A stretch of 64,000 bases of DNA from Compostibacter hankyongensis (GCF_039541075.1 NZ_BAABFN010000006.1:62001-126000); one strand, 5' to 3'; positions 52,548 through 62,038 are shown, counted from the stretch's first letter. Made by a program: numbers and translations. The notes: generated by a model not told the origin, from the letters alone.

Positions 52548-53081
52548 TTACCCTCCGAACTGCAGCTGATCCGAGCTGAGCCCGAGCGGCTTGGCCATCA
52601 GGTTGAAATAGTTCTCCGTGGCGTTGATCCAGGTGAGCTCTACGATCTCCCGCTCGGAGAAATGACGCTTAAGCGCAGAAAAGGTCTCTTCGGTGGCCGT
52701 CTTGGAGAAATTCACCTCCTCCAGGTAAGTGAGCAGGGCTTTTTCCTTTTCCGAAAAGCGGCTGCTGTTGCGGAAATCCAAGAATTCCTTCCATTCCTGG
52801 AAAGCCTCGTTCTCCCTGGCCACCGCATAGTCGATCGCATTGGAGCAGAAAGGGCAATCGTTGAGATGGGAAGTATAATAACGGATAAAGAGCTGCAGCC
52901 GCCGGGGCAAAACAAGCTGCTTTTCGGTCCGCAGGATACGGAGGGCCACCTTCAGGGCGGGCGGGAAGCGGGCATAGATGATACGCAGCGCGGCCAGCGG
53001 CTTGCCGAACCGGCGCCGGCTCAGATAATAAGCGATCTTCAAAAACAGGGTCCCGGGCTTTTCAACGGAAGTAAGTCGCAT
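52548..53081 (-). CDS. Carboxymuconolactone decarboxylase / AhpD-like family protein
   Basis: 177 residues from the ATG at 53081. The AhpD-like core is visible: 'YYTSHLNDCPFCSNAIDYAV' with a C-x-x-C pair, followed by 'SEKEKALLTYLEEVNFSKTA' and 'SEREIVELTWINATENYFNL'. These proteins are thiol-based peroxidase partners or decarboxylases. The CxxC argues for a redox role. Last gene of a likely minus-strand group with Crp, SDR and HxlR genes. Confidence 0.8.
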   Translation of the reverse strand: MRLTSVEKPGTLFLKIAYYLSRRRFGKPLAALRIIYARFPPALKVALRILRTEKQLVLPRRLQLFIRYYTSHLNDCPFCSNAIDYAVARENEAFQEWKEFLDFRNSSRFSEKEKALLTYLEEVNFSKTATEETFSALKRHFSEREIVELTWINATENYFNLMAKPLGLSSDQLQFGG

Positions 53082-53148
53082 CGGTGCAATTTTTATACTG
53101 CAAAATTGCGGCTTATGGCCGCCGCCCCGCTTGATATTTGTCAAAAAA

Positions 53149-53712
53149 TTACCGCCGGCCGCGGATACGGCTCAGCGTTTCCGGCGTAATGCCGAGATAA
53201 GAAGCCAGCATGCCCAGGGGAACGCGGCGGATGAGATCCGGCTGCTCCTGCACAAGCTTCCCGTACCGCTCCGCCGCCGTGGCAAAGTGAAGATCGTCGA
53301 ACCGCTGCTGCATCTGGATAAGACCCGACTCTACCAGCAGGCGCGCCAGCCTTTCCACCTCGTGGTGGGAAGCGCAGAGCCGTTGCAGATCCTCCCGCTG
53401 CAGGGCCTGCAGGGTGCTGTCCTCCAGCGTTTCCACGCCCCGCCGGTCCGGGTATCCCGAAAGGAAGCTCACCATGGAGCCGGCAAAAGACCCCTCCGTG
53501 CTGATCCAGTCGGTGATGTCCCTGTCGTCCTTGTAATAAAAGGTACGGGTAAGGCCTTTTTCAACAAAATAAATAGTAGGGCATACGGATCCGGGTCGCA
53601 CCAGCATCGTTCCCCGCGGCGCGTCCCGGGTCTCCAATACGGCTTCCAGCGCGGCCCTGCTTTCAGGGCCGAGCGCCGTGAACCGGGAAATAGCATCGAA
53701 GAATTCCGGCAT
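53149..53712 (-). CDS. Crp/Fnr-family transcriptional regulator
   Basis: 187 residues. Cyclic-nucleotide-binding-like beta-roll ('PRGTMLVRPGSVCPTIYFVE', 'ITDWISTEGSFAGSM') and a C-terminal HTH of short type ('VPLGMLASYLGITPETLSRI'). No FeS cysteines and no complete cAMP-binding signature, as usual for Bacteroidota members of this group. It lies 21 nt after the SDR gene. Confidence 0.82.
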   Translation of the reverse strand: MPEFFDAISRFTALGPESRAALEAVLETRDAPRGTMLVRPGSVCPTIYFVEKGLTRTFYYKDDRDITDWISTEGSFAGSMVSFLSGYPDRRGVETLEDSTLQALQREDLQRLCASHHEVERLARLLVESGLIQMQQRFDDLHFATAAERYGKLVQEQPDLIRRVPLGMLASYLGITPETLSRIRGRR

Positions 53713-53733
53713 GGGTATTCATTGAGACGGTAT

Positions 53734-54528
53734 TCAGGCTATCGTCTTCACCACGCCGCCGTCTACCCGCAACGCGGCGCCGTTGGTACCGGAAGACAGA
53801 GGGCTGGCCACAAAGGCGACAAGATTGGCGATCTCTTCCGTGGTGGTAAACCGCTGTAGCAGGGAAGTAGGCCGCGCCAGCTCAAAAAATTCTTTTTCCA
53901 CCTCGGCCTGCGGCTTGTTTTGCTGCGCGCTCATCTCCTCCACAAAGCCTTCCAGGCCCTCGGAACGGGTGGGGCCCGGCAGCACGGCATTGACCGTGAC
54001 GGCCGTACCCTTCGTCAGCTCCGCCAGACCGCGGCTTACCGCCAGCTGCGCCGTTTTGGTGACGCCGTAATGGATCATCTCCGCGGGAATATGGAGGGCG
54101 GACTCGCTGGAGATGAAGATGATCCTCCCCCAGTTATTTTTGAGCATGCCGGGGAAATAATGCCGGCTCAGGCGGATGCCGCTCAGCACATTGACCTCGT
54201 AAATACCCAGCCAGTCCGCATCGCTGATATCGGTAAAATCCTTTATCGTGAACATGCCGACATTGTTGACCAGGATATCCACCTCCGGTATTTCCTTCAG
54301 CAGGGCATTTACTTCCTGCACTTTCGAAAAATCCGCCGCCACGCCGCGGGCCGCCGCACCGGGAACCTCCTGCCGAAGTCGCGATAAAGCCGCGTCCACC
54401 CGGGCCTGCGTTCTGCCGTTGACGTATACGGTGGCGCCTTCCTCCAGCAGCTTTTGGGCGATGGCCAGCCCGATGCCCGCCGTAGAGCCCGTGACCAGCG
54501 CTGTTTTTCCTTTCAGTTGTAGATCCAT
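53734..54528 (-). CDS. SDR-family oxidoreductase
   Basis: 264 residues from the ATG at 54528 ('MDLQLKGKTALVTG'); the longer frame begins with an unlikely hydrophobic extension. Rossmann motif 'TGSTAGIG', 'NNVG', catalytic Ser in 'ISSESA' and 'YGVTK' with Tyr and Lys, and C-terminal 'GAALRVDGG'. NAD(P)-dependent reductase of unknown substrate. It follows the HxlR gene by 50 nt and is probably under its control. Confidence 0.87.
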   Translation of the reverse strand: MDLQLKGKTALVTGSTAGIGLAIAQKLLEEGATVYVNGRTQARVDAALSRLRQEVPGAAARGVAADFSKVQEVNALLKEIPEVDILVNNVGMFTIKDFTDISDADWLGIYEVNVLSGIRLSRHYFPGMLKNNWGRIIFISSESALHIPAEMIHYGVTKTAQLAVSRGLAELTKGTAVTVNAVLPGPTRSEGLEGFVEEMSAQQNKPQAEVEKEFFELARPTSLLQRFTTTEEIANLVAFVASPLSSGTNGAALRVDGGVVKTIA

Positions 54529-54578
54529 AGCCGTCTTTTTTAACAACAACAAAGGTAGGGGGAATGCGACAGCCGCCA

Positions 54579-54932
54579 TTAAGAAATTATGGAGCGGTGC
54601 TTATTGCCCCACTCCGAAAGGGTTTTCAGCACGGGGCGCGTGGACAGCCCCAGCGTAGTCAGCGCATACGACACCTTCGGCGGCACTTCCGGATATACGG
54701 TCCTTTCTACCAGCCCGTCCTGCTCCAGCTCTCTCAGCTGTGCCACCAGCATCCGCTCCGAAATATGGGGAATGGATCTTCGCAGTTCGCTGTAACGCAT
54801 GCTGCGCTGCAGCAGGCTGAACAGGATGGTGGGCTTCCACCGCCCGCCGATGATGGACAAGGCATAATCCATACCGCAGTTGCGGACGAGGTAGGCTTCG
54901 TTCTGCGCATTGGTGGAATTTTCTTTTCTCAT
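54579..54932 (-). CDS. HxlR-family transcriptional regulator
   Basis: 117 residues from the ATG at 54932 ('MRKENSTNAQN'). Typical HxlR winged helix: 'ALSIIGGRWKPTILFSLLQ', 'RYSELRRSIPHISERMLVAQ', 'LEQDGLVERTVYPEVPPKVS', 'YALTTLG'. The conserved N-terminal Cys ('VRNCGMDYAL') is the redox- or electrophile-sensing residue in relatives. Divergent from an SDR gene at 55007 and followed by another, the classic set-up for control of short-chain reductases. Confidence 0.85.
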   Translation of the reverse strand: MRKENSTNAQNEAYLVRNCGMDYALSIIGGRWKPTILFSLLQRSMRYSELRRSIPHISERMLVAQLRELEQDGLVERTVYPEVPPKVSYALTTLGLSTRPVLKTLSEWGNKHRSIIS

Positions 54933-54974
54933 ACTTACTTTTTTGTCAGTACCTAACAATTTTATCCGTACCGG

Positions 54975-55002
54975 CAAAGATACCTGCTCTGATTTACTTT
55001 TG
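54975..55002. promoter_or_regulatory. Back-to-back -7 boxes between HxlR and SDR genes
   Basis: On the minus strand TATCTTTG (plus 54975-54982) and on the plus strand TACTTTTG (54995-55002) both fit TAnnTTTG exactly. The second ends only four bases before the SDR start codon, so that mRNA could be nearly leaderless. The 74-nt gap presumably also holds the HxlR operator. No clear TTTG -33 boxes. Confidence 0.5.
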
Positions 55003-55006
55003 CGGT

Positions 55007-55747
55007 ATGAAAAAGCTATCACAACAAGCCGCCCTGATAACAGGAGGCAGCCGCGGCATCGGCGCCGCCATTGCAAAAAGACTGGCCCGCGAAGGGGCCG
55101 ACGTAGCCCTCACCTATCAGCACGCGGAGGAAAAAGCGGAAGCGGTGGTGCGGCAGATCCGGAACGAAGGGGTTAAGGCATTGGCCATCCGGGCCGACAG
55201 CGCCGATCCGGAAGCCGTCATGAAGGCGGTGGACCGCACACAGGCGGAACTGGGCCGGCTCAACATCCTGGTCAACAATGCGGGCATCGGTATGTACAAG
55301 CCCATAGCCGAGTTTACCGTCGGGGATTTCGACCGGATCATGTCGGTCAACGTCCGCGCCGTATTCGCCGCTTCGCATGCTGCGCTGAAATACCTTGGAA
55401 AAGGGGGGCGTATTATCCATATCGGCAGCTGCCAGGCAGAGCGGATGCCCGGACCGGGAGGATCGCTGTACGCGATGAGCAAAAGCGCGCTCGTGGGTCT
55501 TACCAAAGGAATGGCCCGCGATCTGGGTCCCCGGGGGATCACGGTAAACATCATCCATCCCGGCCCCGTGGATACGGACATGAACCCGGCAGACGGTCCT
55601 TCGGCCGGTTATCAGCGCTCCCTCATGGCCATACCGGAATATGGTTCCGGTGAAGATATCGCCGCCATGGCCGCCTACCTGGCCGGACCGGAAAGCGGCT
55701 ACATCACCGGCGCCGGATTTACCGTCGACGGCGGCACCAACGCCTGA
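55007..55747 (+). CDS. SDR-family oxidoreductase (3-oxoacyl reductase-like)
   Basis: 246 residues. Rossmann motif 'TGGSRGIGAAIAKRLAREGA', 'NNAGIGMYKPIAEF', catalytic Ser in 'HIGSCQAERMP' and 'YAMSK', and C-terminal 'TGAGFTVDGGTNA'. Complete short-chain dehydrogenase, NADPH-type by the Arg after the Gly motif. Divergently transcribed from the HxlR regulator, hence probably its target. Confidence 0.88.
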   Translation: MKKLSQQAALITGGSRGIGAAIAKRLAREGADVALTYQHAEEKAEAVVRQIRNEGVKALAIRADSADPEAVMKAVDRTQAELGRLNILVNNAGIGMYKPIAEFTVGDFDRIMSVNVRAVFAASHAALKYLGKGGRIIHIGSCQAERMPGPGGSLYAMSKSALVGLTKGMARDLGPRGITVNIIHPGPVDTDMNPADGPSAGYQRSLMAIPEYGSGEDIAAMAAYLAGPESGYITGAGFTVDGGTNA

Positions 55748-55759
55748 GCGGCGGACGGG

Positions 55760-56302
55760 TCAGCCGCACTTTGCCAGGATCTTTTCGAGCGTATTCAGGT
55801 TACGGTTGGTGATAAACTGTTTGGCGGCGGCTTTGGCCATGTATTTTCCAAAAACGCTGTCGAGGGTCTGTCCTTTGCGGACCCGCCAGTAGACCACGCC
55901 TTCGCCGGGACTGACGGCCTCAACCGACGCGTCCAGCGGAGGGGCCTGATGCGCCAATGTTTCCTCAAAGCCCTTTTCGGTAAATACCACATAGCGGTGA
56001 ACGTCCGGCCCGGGATTTTGAAAAGGATATCCGCGGATGACCGTTTCCAGCTCGGCGGGGGAGAGCGCCAGCACCTTCGCCGGATAATGAAAGGTATCGC
56101 CCAGTAGCTTTTCCACACGAAGCCGCAGCTTTTCCGAATCTGCCTTACCGGCATCCACCACCACATTGCCGGTCTGCAATACGGTGATCACATTCCGGAA
56201 GCCGCCGTTCTCCATACAGGTTTTCAGATCGGCCATTTTGATGGTCCGGCCGCCGACGTTAACGCCGCGAAGCAGAATGATATGTTTCACATCCGGTTTC
56301 AT
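55760..56302 (-). CDS. DUF1697 family protein
   Basis: 180 residues from the ATG at 56302. Begins 'HIILLRGVNVGGRTIKMADL' and 'NVITVLQTGNVVVDAG', the usual DUF1697 opening, and ends with 'GKYMAKAAAKQFITNRNLNT', its usual close. Cytoplasmic, function unknown. Convergent with the SDR gene (12-nt gap). Confidence 0.88.
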   Translation of the reverse strand: MKPDVKHIILLRGVNVGGRTIKMADLKTCMENGGFRNVITVLQTGNVVVDAGKADSEKLRLRVEKLLGDTFHYPAKVLALSPAELETVIRGYPFQNPGPDVHRYVVFTEKGFEETLAHQAPPLDASVEAVSPGEGVVYWRVRKGQTLDSVFGKYMAKAAAKQFITNRNLNTLEKILAKCG

Positions 56303-56553
56303 TTTACAGCATTTTGACAAGCTCCTGTTCTCCCTGCAGCAGATAACAGGGGATAAATTTATCTTAGAAAAGGCGAAGTAAATATATTGTTTACCAAAAA
56401 CTGAAATTACGGCGATTAACGCCGTTAAAATGTACATTCATAAACTATTTATCCTTCCGCTTCTTACATTCAAAAGTAAAAATAAGCCACAACCGGCGTG
56501 CAGGAACACCGCCGGCCCGCCCGGCAACCTAACGCCGGTCGTCAAAAAGAAGC

Positions 56554-56583
56554 TTTGTTTAACTGCAGAAAATCGTACTTTTT
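56554..56583 (+). promoter_or_regulatory. Candidate promoter of the alpha-galactosidase gene
   Basis: TTTG (56554-56557), 18-nt spacer, TACTTTTT (56576-56583; one base off TAnnTTTG). It lies 35 nt before the start codon. The spacer is one base shorter than usual. Confidence 0.4.
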
Positions 56584-56618
56584 CCGCCGCTTAAGCCCTG
56601 CGATCTAAATCATCGAAC

Positions 56619-58865
56619 ATGCTTCACCGGAAAAAACTCCTGTGCTGGATAGCCGCAGGTTTATCCCTGTGCCTGCAGGCACAGGCGCAGGTATCGCTCG
56701 ACAACGGCTGGAAATTCCGCCAGGGCGATGATACGGCCTGGGCTGCCCCCGCCTTTAACGATGACGGTTGGAAAGCCATTAAGGTCGGCACGCCCTGGGA
56801 ATACCAGGGATATGATAATTACGACGGTTACGGGTGGTACCGCCTCCATGTGAAGATCCCCGCTTCCCTGAGATCCGGCTCCGCCAACCCGGGAGACCTT
56901 CGTATCGAGCTGGGCAAAATAGACGACGGCGACGAGGTATACCTGAACGGAAAAAGGATCGGCGCCAACGCCGGCAAAAAAGGCTCGATCAAAAAAGGGC
57001 CGTATGACGCCCTGCGCGTATACCGCGTCGGCCAGAACGATCCGGCTATCCGCTGGGACGGGGATAACGTGATCGCGGTACGCGTATACGACCACAGCGG
57101 AAACGGCGGCATGTGGGAAGGTCCTTACCGCCTCAGCATCACGGATATCACCGACGACGTGCAGATAGACCCGGGCGCATCCGGTTTTTCACTGGGCGAT
57201 CACCAGGCCGGCAAATCCGTTACGCTGCATTCCTCGCATGACACCTACCGCTTTTCAGGCATGCTGCACCTCGCCGTTATCGATCCGCAAGACGGAAAAA
57301 CGGTGTGGGAAAAAACCGTGCCCGCCGCCTTCTCCGCCGGAAAGGATTTTCACTATACCTTCACAGCGTCCGTGCCGGAGCAGCGGTCCTACCAGCTGCG
57401 CTACACCTTCCGGGACAGTCGCTCGGACAAAGACGTTACGGCCGTAGAAGGCATCCCCTACATCCTGACGCCGCCGGCCCCGCCTACCCCGCGCATCAAC
57501 GGGGCAAAGATCGCCGGCGTACGCCCCGGCCACCCCTTCCTGTTCAGGATACCGGCCACGGGAGCCGCGCCCTTGCGCTTTTCAGCCGCAGGGCTGCCCG
57601 CAGGGCTGAAGCTGGATCCGGCCAGCGGTATCATCACCGGCAGCATAGACCAGGCCGGCGCCTATACCGTAAAGCTAACGGTGTCGAATAAACGTGGAAA
57701 GGCCACCGAAGATTTTCGCATCGTGGCAGGCGCGCGCATTGCCCTCACGCCCGCCATGGGATGGAACAGCTGGAACTGCTGGGGGCTGAGCGTCAGCGAT
57801 GCCAAGGTGAAGGCCTCCGCAGACGCCATGGTCAGTAAGGGACTGGTAAGTCACGGATGGACCTATATCAACATAGACGACGGCTGGGAACGGGAAACAC
57901 GGGCCGCCAACGGGGAGATCGTTACCAACGATAAATTTCCCGACATGAAAAAGCTGGCGGACTACGTGCACGATAAAGGTCTGAAGATCGGCATCTACTC
58001 TTCTCCCGGCCCCCGTACCTGCGGGGGATTCCTGGGCAGCTATCAGCATGAGCTGCAGGACGCGAAGACCTATGCGCGCTGGGGTATCGACTATCTCAAA
58101 TACGACTGGTGCTCTTACGGCAACATCGCCCCGAAGAACCCCGACCTCGAAGCGCTGCAGAAACCCTACCGGGTCATGCAGTCAGCCTTTAAGCAGATCG
58201 ACCGGGATATCTATTTCAGCCTCTGCCAGTACGGTATGGGTGATGTATGGAAATGGGGCGACCATGTCGGCGGCAATTCCTGGAGGACCACCGGCGATAT
58301 CCGGGACACCTGGAAAAGCATGTCCGACATCGGGTTCCGCCAGTACATCAGCTCTCCTTACGCCAAGCCGGGCAACTGGAACGATCCCGATATGCTGGTG
58401 GTGGGTAAGGTAGGCTGGGGACCCAACCTGCACAATACCCGGCTCAGCCCCGACGAGCAGTATACCCATATCAGCCTCTGGTGCCTGCTGTCGTCGCCCC
58501 TCCTGATCGGCTGCGACATGAGCCAGCTGGACGACTTTACCCTCAGCCTGCTGACCAACGACGAAGTGCTGGCCGTAGACCAGGACCCGCTCGGAAACCA
58601 GGCAAAAAAAGTAGCCGAAAAAGGAAACATCCAGATATGGGCCAAAAACCTCGAAGACGGCTCCAAGGCCGTGGGCATCTTTAACCTGGGCCCCAAAATG
58701 ACCGATGCTGACCTGGACCTCAGCCGGCTGCACCGCAGCGGCAAACAGACGCTGCGCGATCTCTGGCGGCAGCAGGACCTGGGTACTTTTTCCGGCATCT
58801 ACCACGCACAGCATATTCCTTCCCATGGGGTGCTGCTGCTGAAAGTATCCGCTGCCCGTCGCTGA
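56619..58865 (+). CDS. Secreted GH27 alpha-galactosidase with N-terminal jelly-roll and Ig-like domains
   Basis: 748 residues, signal peptide 'LCLQAQA-QVS'. Residues about 25-195 are a beta-galactosidase-type jelly roll ('DNGWKFRQGDD', 'WEYQGYDNYDGYGWYRLHV'). About 290-370 is a putative Ig domain ('AGLPAGLKLDPASGIITGS'). From about 375 comes the GH27 barrel ('TPAMGWNSWNCWGL', 'GLKIGIYSSPGPRTCGG'). The nucleophile is D496 in 'YLKYDWCSYGN' and the acid/base is D560 in 'TTGDIRDTW'. A C-terminal beta domain follows. It removes alpha-galactosyl ends from plant galactomannans or oligosaccharides in the envelope. Single gene with a terminator behind it. Confidence 0.92.
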   Translation: MLHRKKLLCWIAAGLSLCLQAQAQVSLDNGWKFRQGDDTAWAAPAFNDDGWKAIKVGTPWEYQGYDNYDGYGWYRLHVKIPASLRSGSANPGDLRIELGKIDDGDEVYLNGKRIGANAGKKGSIKKGPYDALRVYRVGQNDPAIRWDGDNVIAVRVYDHSGNGGMWEGPYRLSITDITDDVQIDPGASGFSLGDHQAGKSVTLHSSHDTYRFSGMLHLAVIDPQDGKTVWEKTVPAAFSAGKDFHYTFTASVPEQRSYQLRYTFRDSRSDKDVTAVEGIPYILTPPAPPTPRINGAKIAGVRPGHPFLFRIPATGAAPLRFSAAGLPAGLKLDPASGIITGSIDQAGAYTVKLTVSNKRGKATEDFRIVAGARIALTPAMGWNSWNCWGLSVSDAKVKASADAMVSKGLVSHGWTYINIDDGWERETRAANGEIVTNDKFPDMKKLADYVHDKGLKIGIYSSPGPRTCGGFLGSYQHELQDAKTYARWGIDYLKYDWCSYGNIAPKNPDLEALQKPYRVMQSAFKQIDRDIYFSLCQYGMGDVWKWGDHVGGNSWRTTGDIRDTWKSMSDIGFRQYISSPYAKPGNWNDPDMLVVGKVGWGPNLHNTRLSPDEQYTHISLWCLLSSPLLIGCDMSQLDDFTLSLLTNDEVLAVDQDPLGNQAKKVAEKGNIQIWAKNLEDGSKAVGIFNLGPKMTDADLDLSRLHRSGKQTLRDLWRQQDLGTFSGIYHAQHIPSHGVLLLKVSAARR

Positions 58866-58911
58866 GGGGGCATATATACAGACACCCCATTCCGATCCCC
58901 GAGGGCTTGTT

Positions 58912-58948
58912 GTACCGCCGCCTGCGGCTGCGGCCGGGGTACGTTTTT
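58912..58948 (+). terminator. Rho-independent terminator after the alpha-galactosidase gene
   Basis: GTACC (58912-58916) pairs with GGTAC (58938-58942) enclosing a GC-rich hairpin, followed by G and five T (58944-58948). Placed 46 nt after the stop codon. Confidence 0.6.
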
Positions 58949-59053
58949 ATAAACCGGCCTGTTCTATTATCTTTAGTCGCCGTTCCGTCATAACGGATAT
59001 GCATAGTCCCGGACGAATGCGACGCCGGAGCATCATACTTTTAAACTGACAGC

Positions 59054-60370
59054 ATGACCCTCCTTATCCCCCTGGCCGGTATTATTGCCCTGATCCTGCT
59101 GATCCTGTATCTGAAGCTGGATCCGTTTATTTCCTTTATCGTGGTCAGCATAGGGATGGGCCTGGCCTGCGGTATGCCCGTCGGCCGCCTGTCCGCCGCC
59201 CTCGAAACCGGCATCGGCAATATCCTCGGATCGCTGGTCATCATTCTCGGCTTCGGCGCCATGCTGGGCAGGCTGGTGGCCGACAGCGGAGCGGCCCAGC
59301 GCATCACGCTTTCGCTTACACGGGCCTTCGGCGTGCGGCATCTGCAATGGGGCATGGCGCTGGCCGGGCTGATCGTGGGCATTCCGATCTTCTATACCGC
59401 GGGTTTCGTGATCGTGGTGCCGCTGATCTTTGCCATCGCCAATACCACCAGGCTGCCGCTTTTGTATGTCGGCATCCCCATGCTGTCGGCCCTTTCGGTC
59501 GCACACGGCTATCTCCCGCCGCATCCCTCGCCGACCGCCATCTCCGCCCAGCTGCATGCCGACCTGGGCAAGACCTTGCTGTACGGTCTTATCGTGGCCG
59601 TACCCGCCATTATACTGGCCGGCCCCCTTTTCGGAAGAACGCTGAAACGGTTCAGGCCGGAGCCCAACAACGAGATCCTGCGGCTGAAGCAGCTTCCGGA
59701 ATCCGAGCTGCCCGGGCTGGGGATCAGCCTGCTCAGCGCCCTGCTCCCCGTGATCCTGCTCTCCCTGTCCACCCTGTTCAATGTATTCCAGGTAAAGGAC
59801 GGCCCCTTCAAGCGGTTCATCGACTTTGTGGGCAACGCCAATATGGCGATGCTCATCTCCGTGCTCTTTGCGACCTGGTTCCTGGGCATCCGGCGGGGCA
59901 ACAGCATGAAAACGGTGATGAAGGCGCTGGAAGACGCCTTCAAAAATATCGCCCCGCTGATGCTGATCATCGCCGGCTCCGGCGTATTCATGGAAGTGAT
60001 GAAGGAAGGCGGTATCAATACCGATCTCGGGGAAGCGCTGCGGCACCTCGCCGTGCCTCCGCTGATCCTGGGATGGCTGATCGCCGCCATCATCAGGGTA
60101 TGTATCGGTTCGGCCACCGTAGCGGGGCTTACCACCGTGGGCATGATACTCCCCCTGCTGCAGCAGCAGCCTGTTCACCCGGAGCTGATGGTGCTCTCCA
60201 TCGGCGCGGGCAGCCTGATGTTCTCTCATGTCAACGACGGCGGGTTCTGGATGTTCAAGGAATATTTCAACCTGTCCATGAAAGATACCTTCCGTACCTG
60301 GAGCGTTATGGAGACCATCGTTTCCGTCGCCGGCCTCTGCGGGGTGCTGATATTACAGACATTGCTGTAA
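59054..60370 (+). CDS. GntP-family permease (gluconate:H+ symporter family)
   Basis: 438 residues, about 12 membrane helices. Family features include 'GFGAMLGRLVADSGAAQRIT', 'VGIPIFYTAGFVIVVPLIFA', 'HGYLPPHPSPTAISAQLHAD' and 'LMFSHVNDGGFWMFKEYFNL'. Proton symport of gluconate-type sugar acids in the family. With a D-threonine-aldolase-like enzyme, RidA and a dipeptidase behind it, the cargo here may be a hydroxy acid or D-amino-acid-related compound. First gene of the final plus-strand cluster. Confidence 0.9.
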   Translation: MTLLIPLAGIIALILLILYLKLDPFISFIVVSIGMGLACGMPVGRLSAALETGIGNILGSLVIILGFGAMLGRLVADSGAAQRITLSLTRAFGVRHLQWGMALAGLIVGIPIFYTAGFVIVVPLIFAIANTTRLPLLYVGIPMLSALSVAHGYLPPHPSPTAISAQLHADLGKTLLYGLIVAVPAIILAGPLFGRTLKRFRPEPNNEILRLKQLPESELPGLGISLLSALLPVILLSLSTLFNVFQVKDGPFKRFIDFVGNANMAMLISVLFATWFLGIRRGNSMKTVMKALEDAFKNIAPLMLIIAGSGVFMEVMKEGGINTDLGEALRHLAVPPLILGWLIAAIIRVCIGSATVAGLTTVGMILPLLQQQPVHPELMVLSIGAGSLMFSHVNDGGFWMFKEYFNLSMKDTFRTWSVMETIVSVAGLCGVLILQTLL

Positions 60371-60444
60371 TTTAGCGACAGAACCTTCTTAGCCCGCATC
60401 GCACAAAGCTGCGGCGGTTACCGTTTTCTAAAATCAACCGACCT

Positions 60445-60921
60445 ATGCAAACCGTATCCCCCCGTGAAACGCTACAGCAGCTCGGCCTCGCCCTGCCGCC
60501 CGCCCCTGCGCCCGCAGGAGTATATAAGCCCCTGCTGATCAGCGGCAACATGGCCTATGTGTCCGGTCACGGACCGGTACAAACCGACGGCACCCTGATC
60601 AAAGGCAAGGTGGGCGCCGACCTCGACGCCGAAGCCGCCAAGCTGGCCGCCCGCCAGGTAGGACTCGCCATACTGGCCACCCTGCAGGCACAGCCGGGCG
60701 GACTGGACCGTGTAAAACGGGTCGTCAAGGTATTGGGCATGGTCAACGCCACCCCCGATTTCGGCCGGCATCCCTTCGTGATCAACGGCTGCAGCGAGCT
60801 CTTTGCCGCCGTCTGGGGCAGCGACAACGGGGTAGGCGTACGCAGCGCGGTAGGCATGGGCTCCCTGCCCGACAATATCCCGGTGGAGATAGAGGCCGTA
60901 TTTGAATTAAAAGCATCCTGA
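60445..60921 (+). CDS. RidA/YjgF-like protein (enamine/imine deaminase family)
   Basis: 158 residues, YjgF-like fold of the longer subgroup: 'YVSGHGPVQTDGTLIKGKVG', 'VVKVLGMVNATPDFGRHPFV', 'RSAVGMGSLPDNIPVEIEAV'. The Arg in 'GVRSAVG' is the conserved active-site Arg. RidA removes reactive enamines produced by PLP enzymes. The very next gene, 1 nt away, is a PLP enzyme, which fits that role. Confidence 0.87.
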   Translation: MQTVSPRETLQQLGLALPPAPAPAGVYKPLLISGNMAYVSGHGPVQTDGTLIKGKVGADLDAEAAKLAARQVGLAILATLQAQPGGLDRVKRVVKVLGMVNATPDFGRHPFVINGCSELFAAVWGSDNGVGVRSAVGMGSLPDNIPVEIEAVFELKAS

Positions 60922-60922
60922 T

Positions 60923-62038
60923 ATGCGTCCCTGGTATGCCTTAGCAGCTCCTGAAGATACCGATTCTCCCGCCCTGCTGGTTTATCCCGAAAGAATAGCC
61001 GCCAATATCCGCACCATGATACAGATGGCCGGCGGAGCAGCGCGGCTGCGCCCGCATGTAAAAACCCACAAGATGGAGGCCGTCGTGAAAATGCAGCTGG
61101 ACCAGGGCATCCGGAAATTCAAGTGCGCCACCATCGCCGAAGCGGAGATGCTGGCCGCCGCCGGTGCGCCGGATGTGCTGCTGGCCTACCAGCTGCCCCT
61201 GCCCCGCATCGGGCGGCTGATCCGGCTGATCCGGACCTATCCCGGGACCCGCTTTGCCTCTCTCATCGACAATACGGCTTCGGCGCGGCTCCTCGAAGCA
61301 CAGTTTGCGACGGCGGGGCTGGAAGCGCAGGTGTGGATCGACGTGGACAACGGCATGCATCGCAGCGGTCTCCCCCCGGACGACAGCCTCCTAACCCTGT
61401 ATGAACAACTGTTGTCGTATAGTCATATCCGTTGCTACGGGCTGCACGTCTATGACGGACATATCCGTGAAAAGGAGTTTGAGAAACGCCGTAGTCTGAC
61501 AGAGGCCGCCTTCGCACCGGTAAACGAAATACTACAAAAGATCGCGGAAAAAGGCCTGCCGCCGCTGCAGATCGTCGCCGGCGGCACGCCCACCTTTCCC
61601 GTGCATGCCCTACACCCGGAACGGCAATGCAGTCCCGGTACCTGTCTGCTCTGGGATGAAGGCTACCGCCTCGGGCTGCCGGAGCAACCCTTCCTGCATG
61701 CCGCCGTGCTCCTCACCCGCATCATCTCAAAGCCTGCGCCCGGCCTCCTCACCGCCGACCTTGGCCATAAGGCGGTGGCCGCCGAAAATCCCCCCGACCG
61801 GCGGATCTTTTTGCTGAACCTCGACGGCTATACGGTATCCGGACAAAGCGAAGAGCACCTTGTGCTCAGCGTATCCCCGCCCGAATGGGAGCGATGGCAG
61901 ACCGGCGATGTGCTCTACGGCATACCTTATCATATCTGCCCTACCGTAGCCCTGTACGATGAAGCGGTAGTGGTGAAAGAAGGCCGTACTGCCGGCGCCT
62001 GGCCCGTCACTGCGCGCGGGAGAAAGCTTACTGTGTAG
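60923..62038 (+). CDS. D-threonine-aldolase-like PLP enzyme (fold type III)
   Basis: 371 residues. N-terminal alanine-racemase-type barrel with PLP lysine K47 in 'RLRPHVKTHKMEAV', then 'VWIDVDNGMHRSGL', 'YGLHVYDGH' and 'VAGGTPTFPVH'. The C-terminal domain has the metal-binding pattern 'YHICPTVALYDEAVV' of D-threonine aldolase/D-serine dehydratase relatives. It likely cleaves or dehydrates D-3-hydroxy amino acids. Part of the GntP-RidA-DTA-dipeptidase cluster. Confidence 0.85.
   Translation: MRPWYALAAPEDTDSPALLVYPERIAANIRTMIQMAGGAARLRPHVKTHKMEAVVKMQLDQGIRKFKCATIAEAEMLAAAGAPDVLLAYQLPLPRIGRLIRLIRTYPGTRFASLIDNTASARLLEAQFATAGLEAQVWIDVDNGMHRSGLPPDDSLLTLYEQLLSYSHIRCYGLHVYDGHIREKEFEKRRSLTEAAFAPVNEILQKIAEKGLPPLQIVAGGTPTFPVHALHPERQCSPGTCLLWDEGYRLGLPEQPFLHAAVLLTRIISKPAPGLLTADLGHKAVAAENPPDRRIFLLNLDGYTVSGQSEEHLVLSVSPPEWERWQTGDVLYGIPYHICPTVALYDEAVVVKEGRTAGAWPVTARGRKLTV

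Noticed and set aside
59033..60229. 398-codon minus-strand frame opposite the GntP gene, and overlapping 342-codon plus-strand frame 59347-60375
   Set aside because: His/Gln/Arg-rich composition typical of out-of-frame reading of a GC-rich membrane protein gene; GntP is clearly real.
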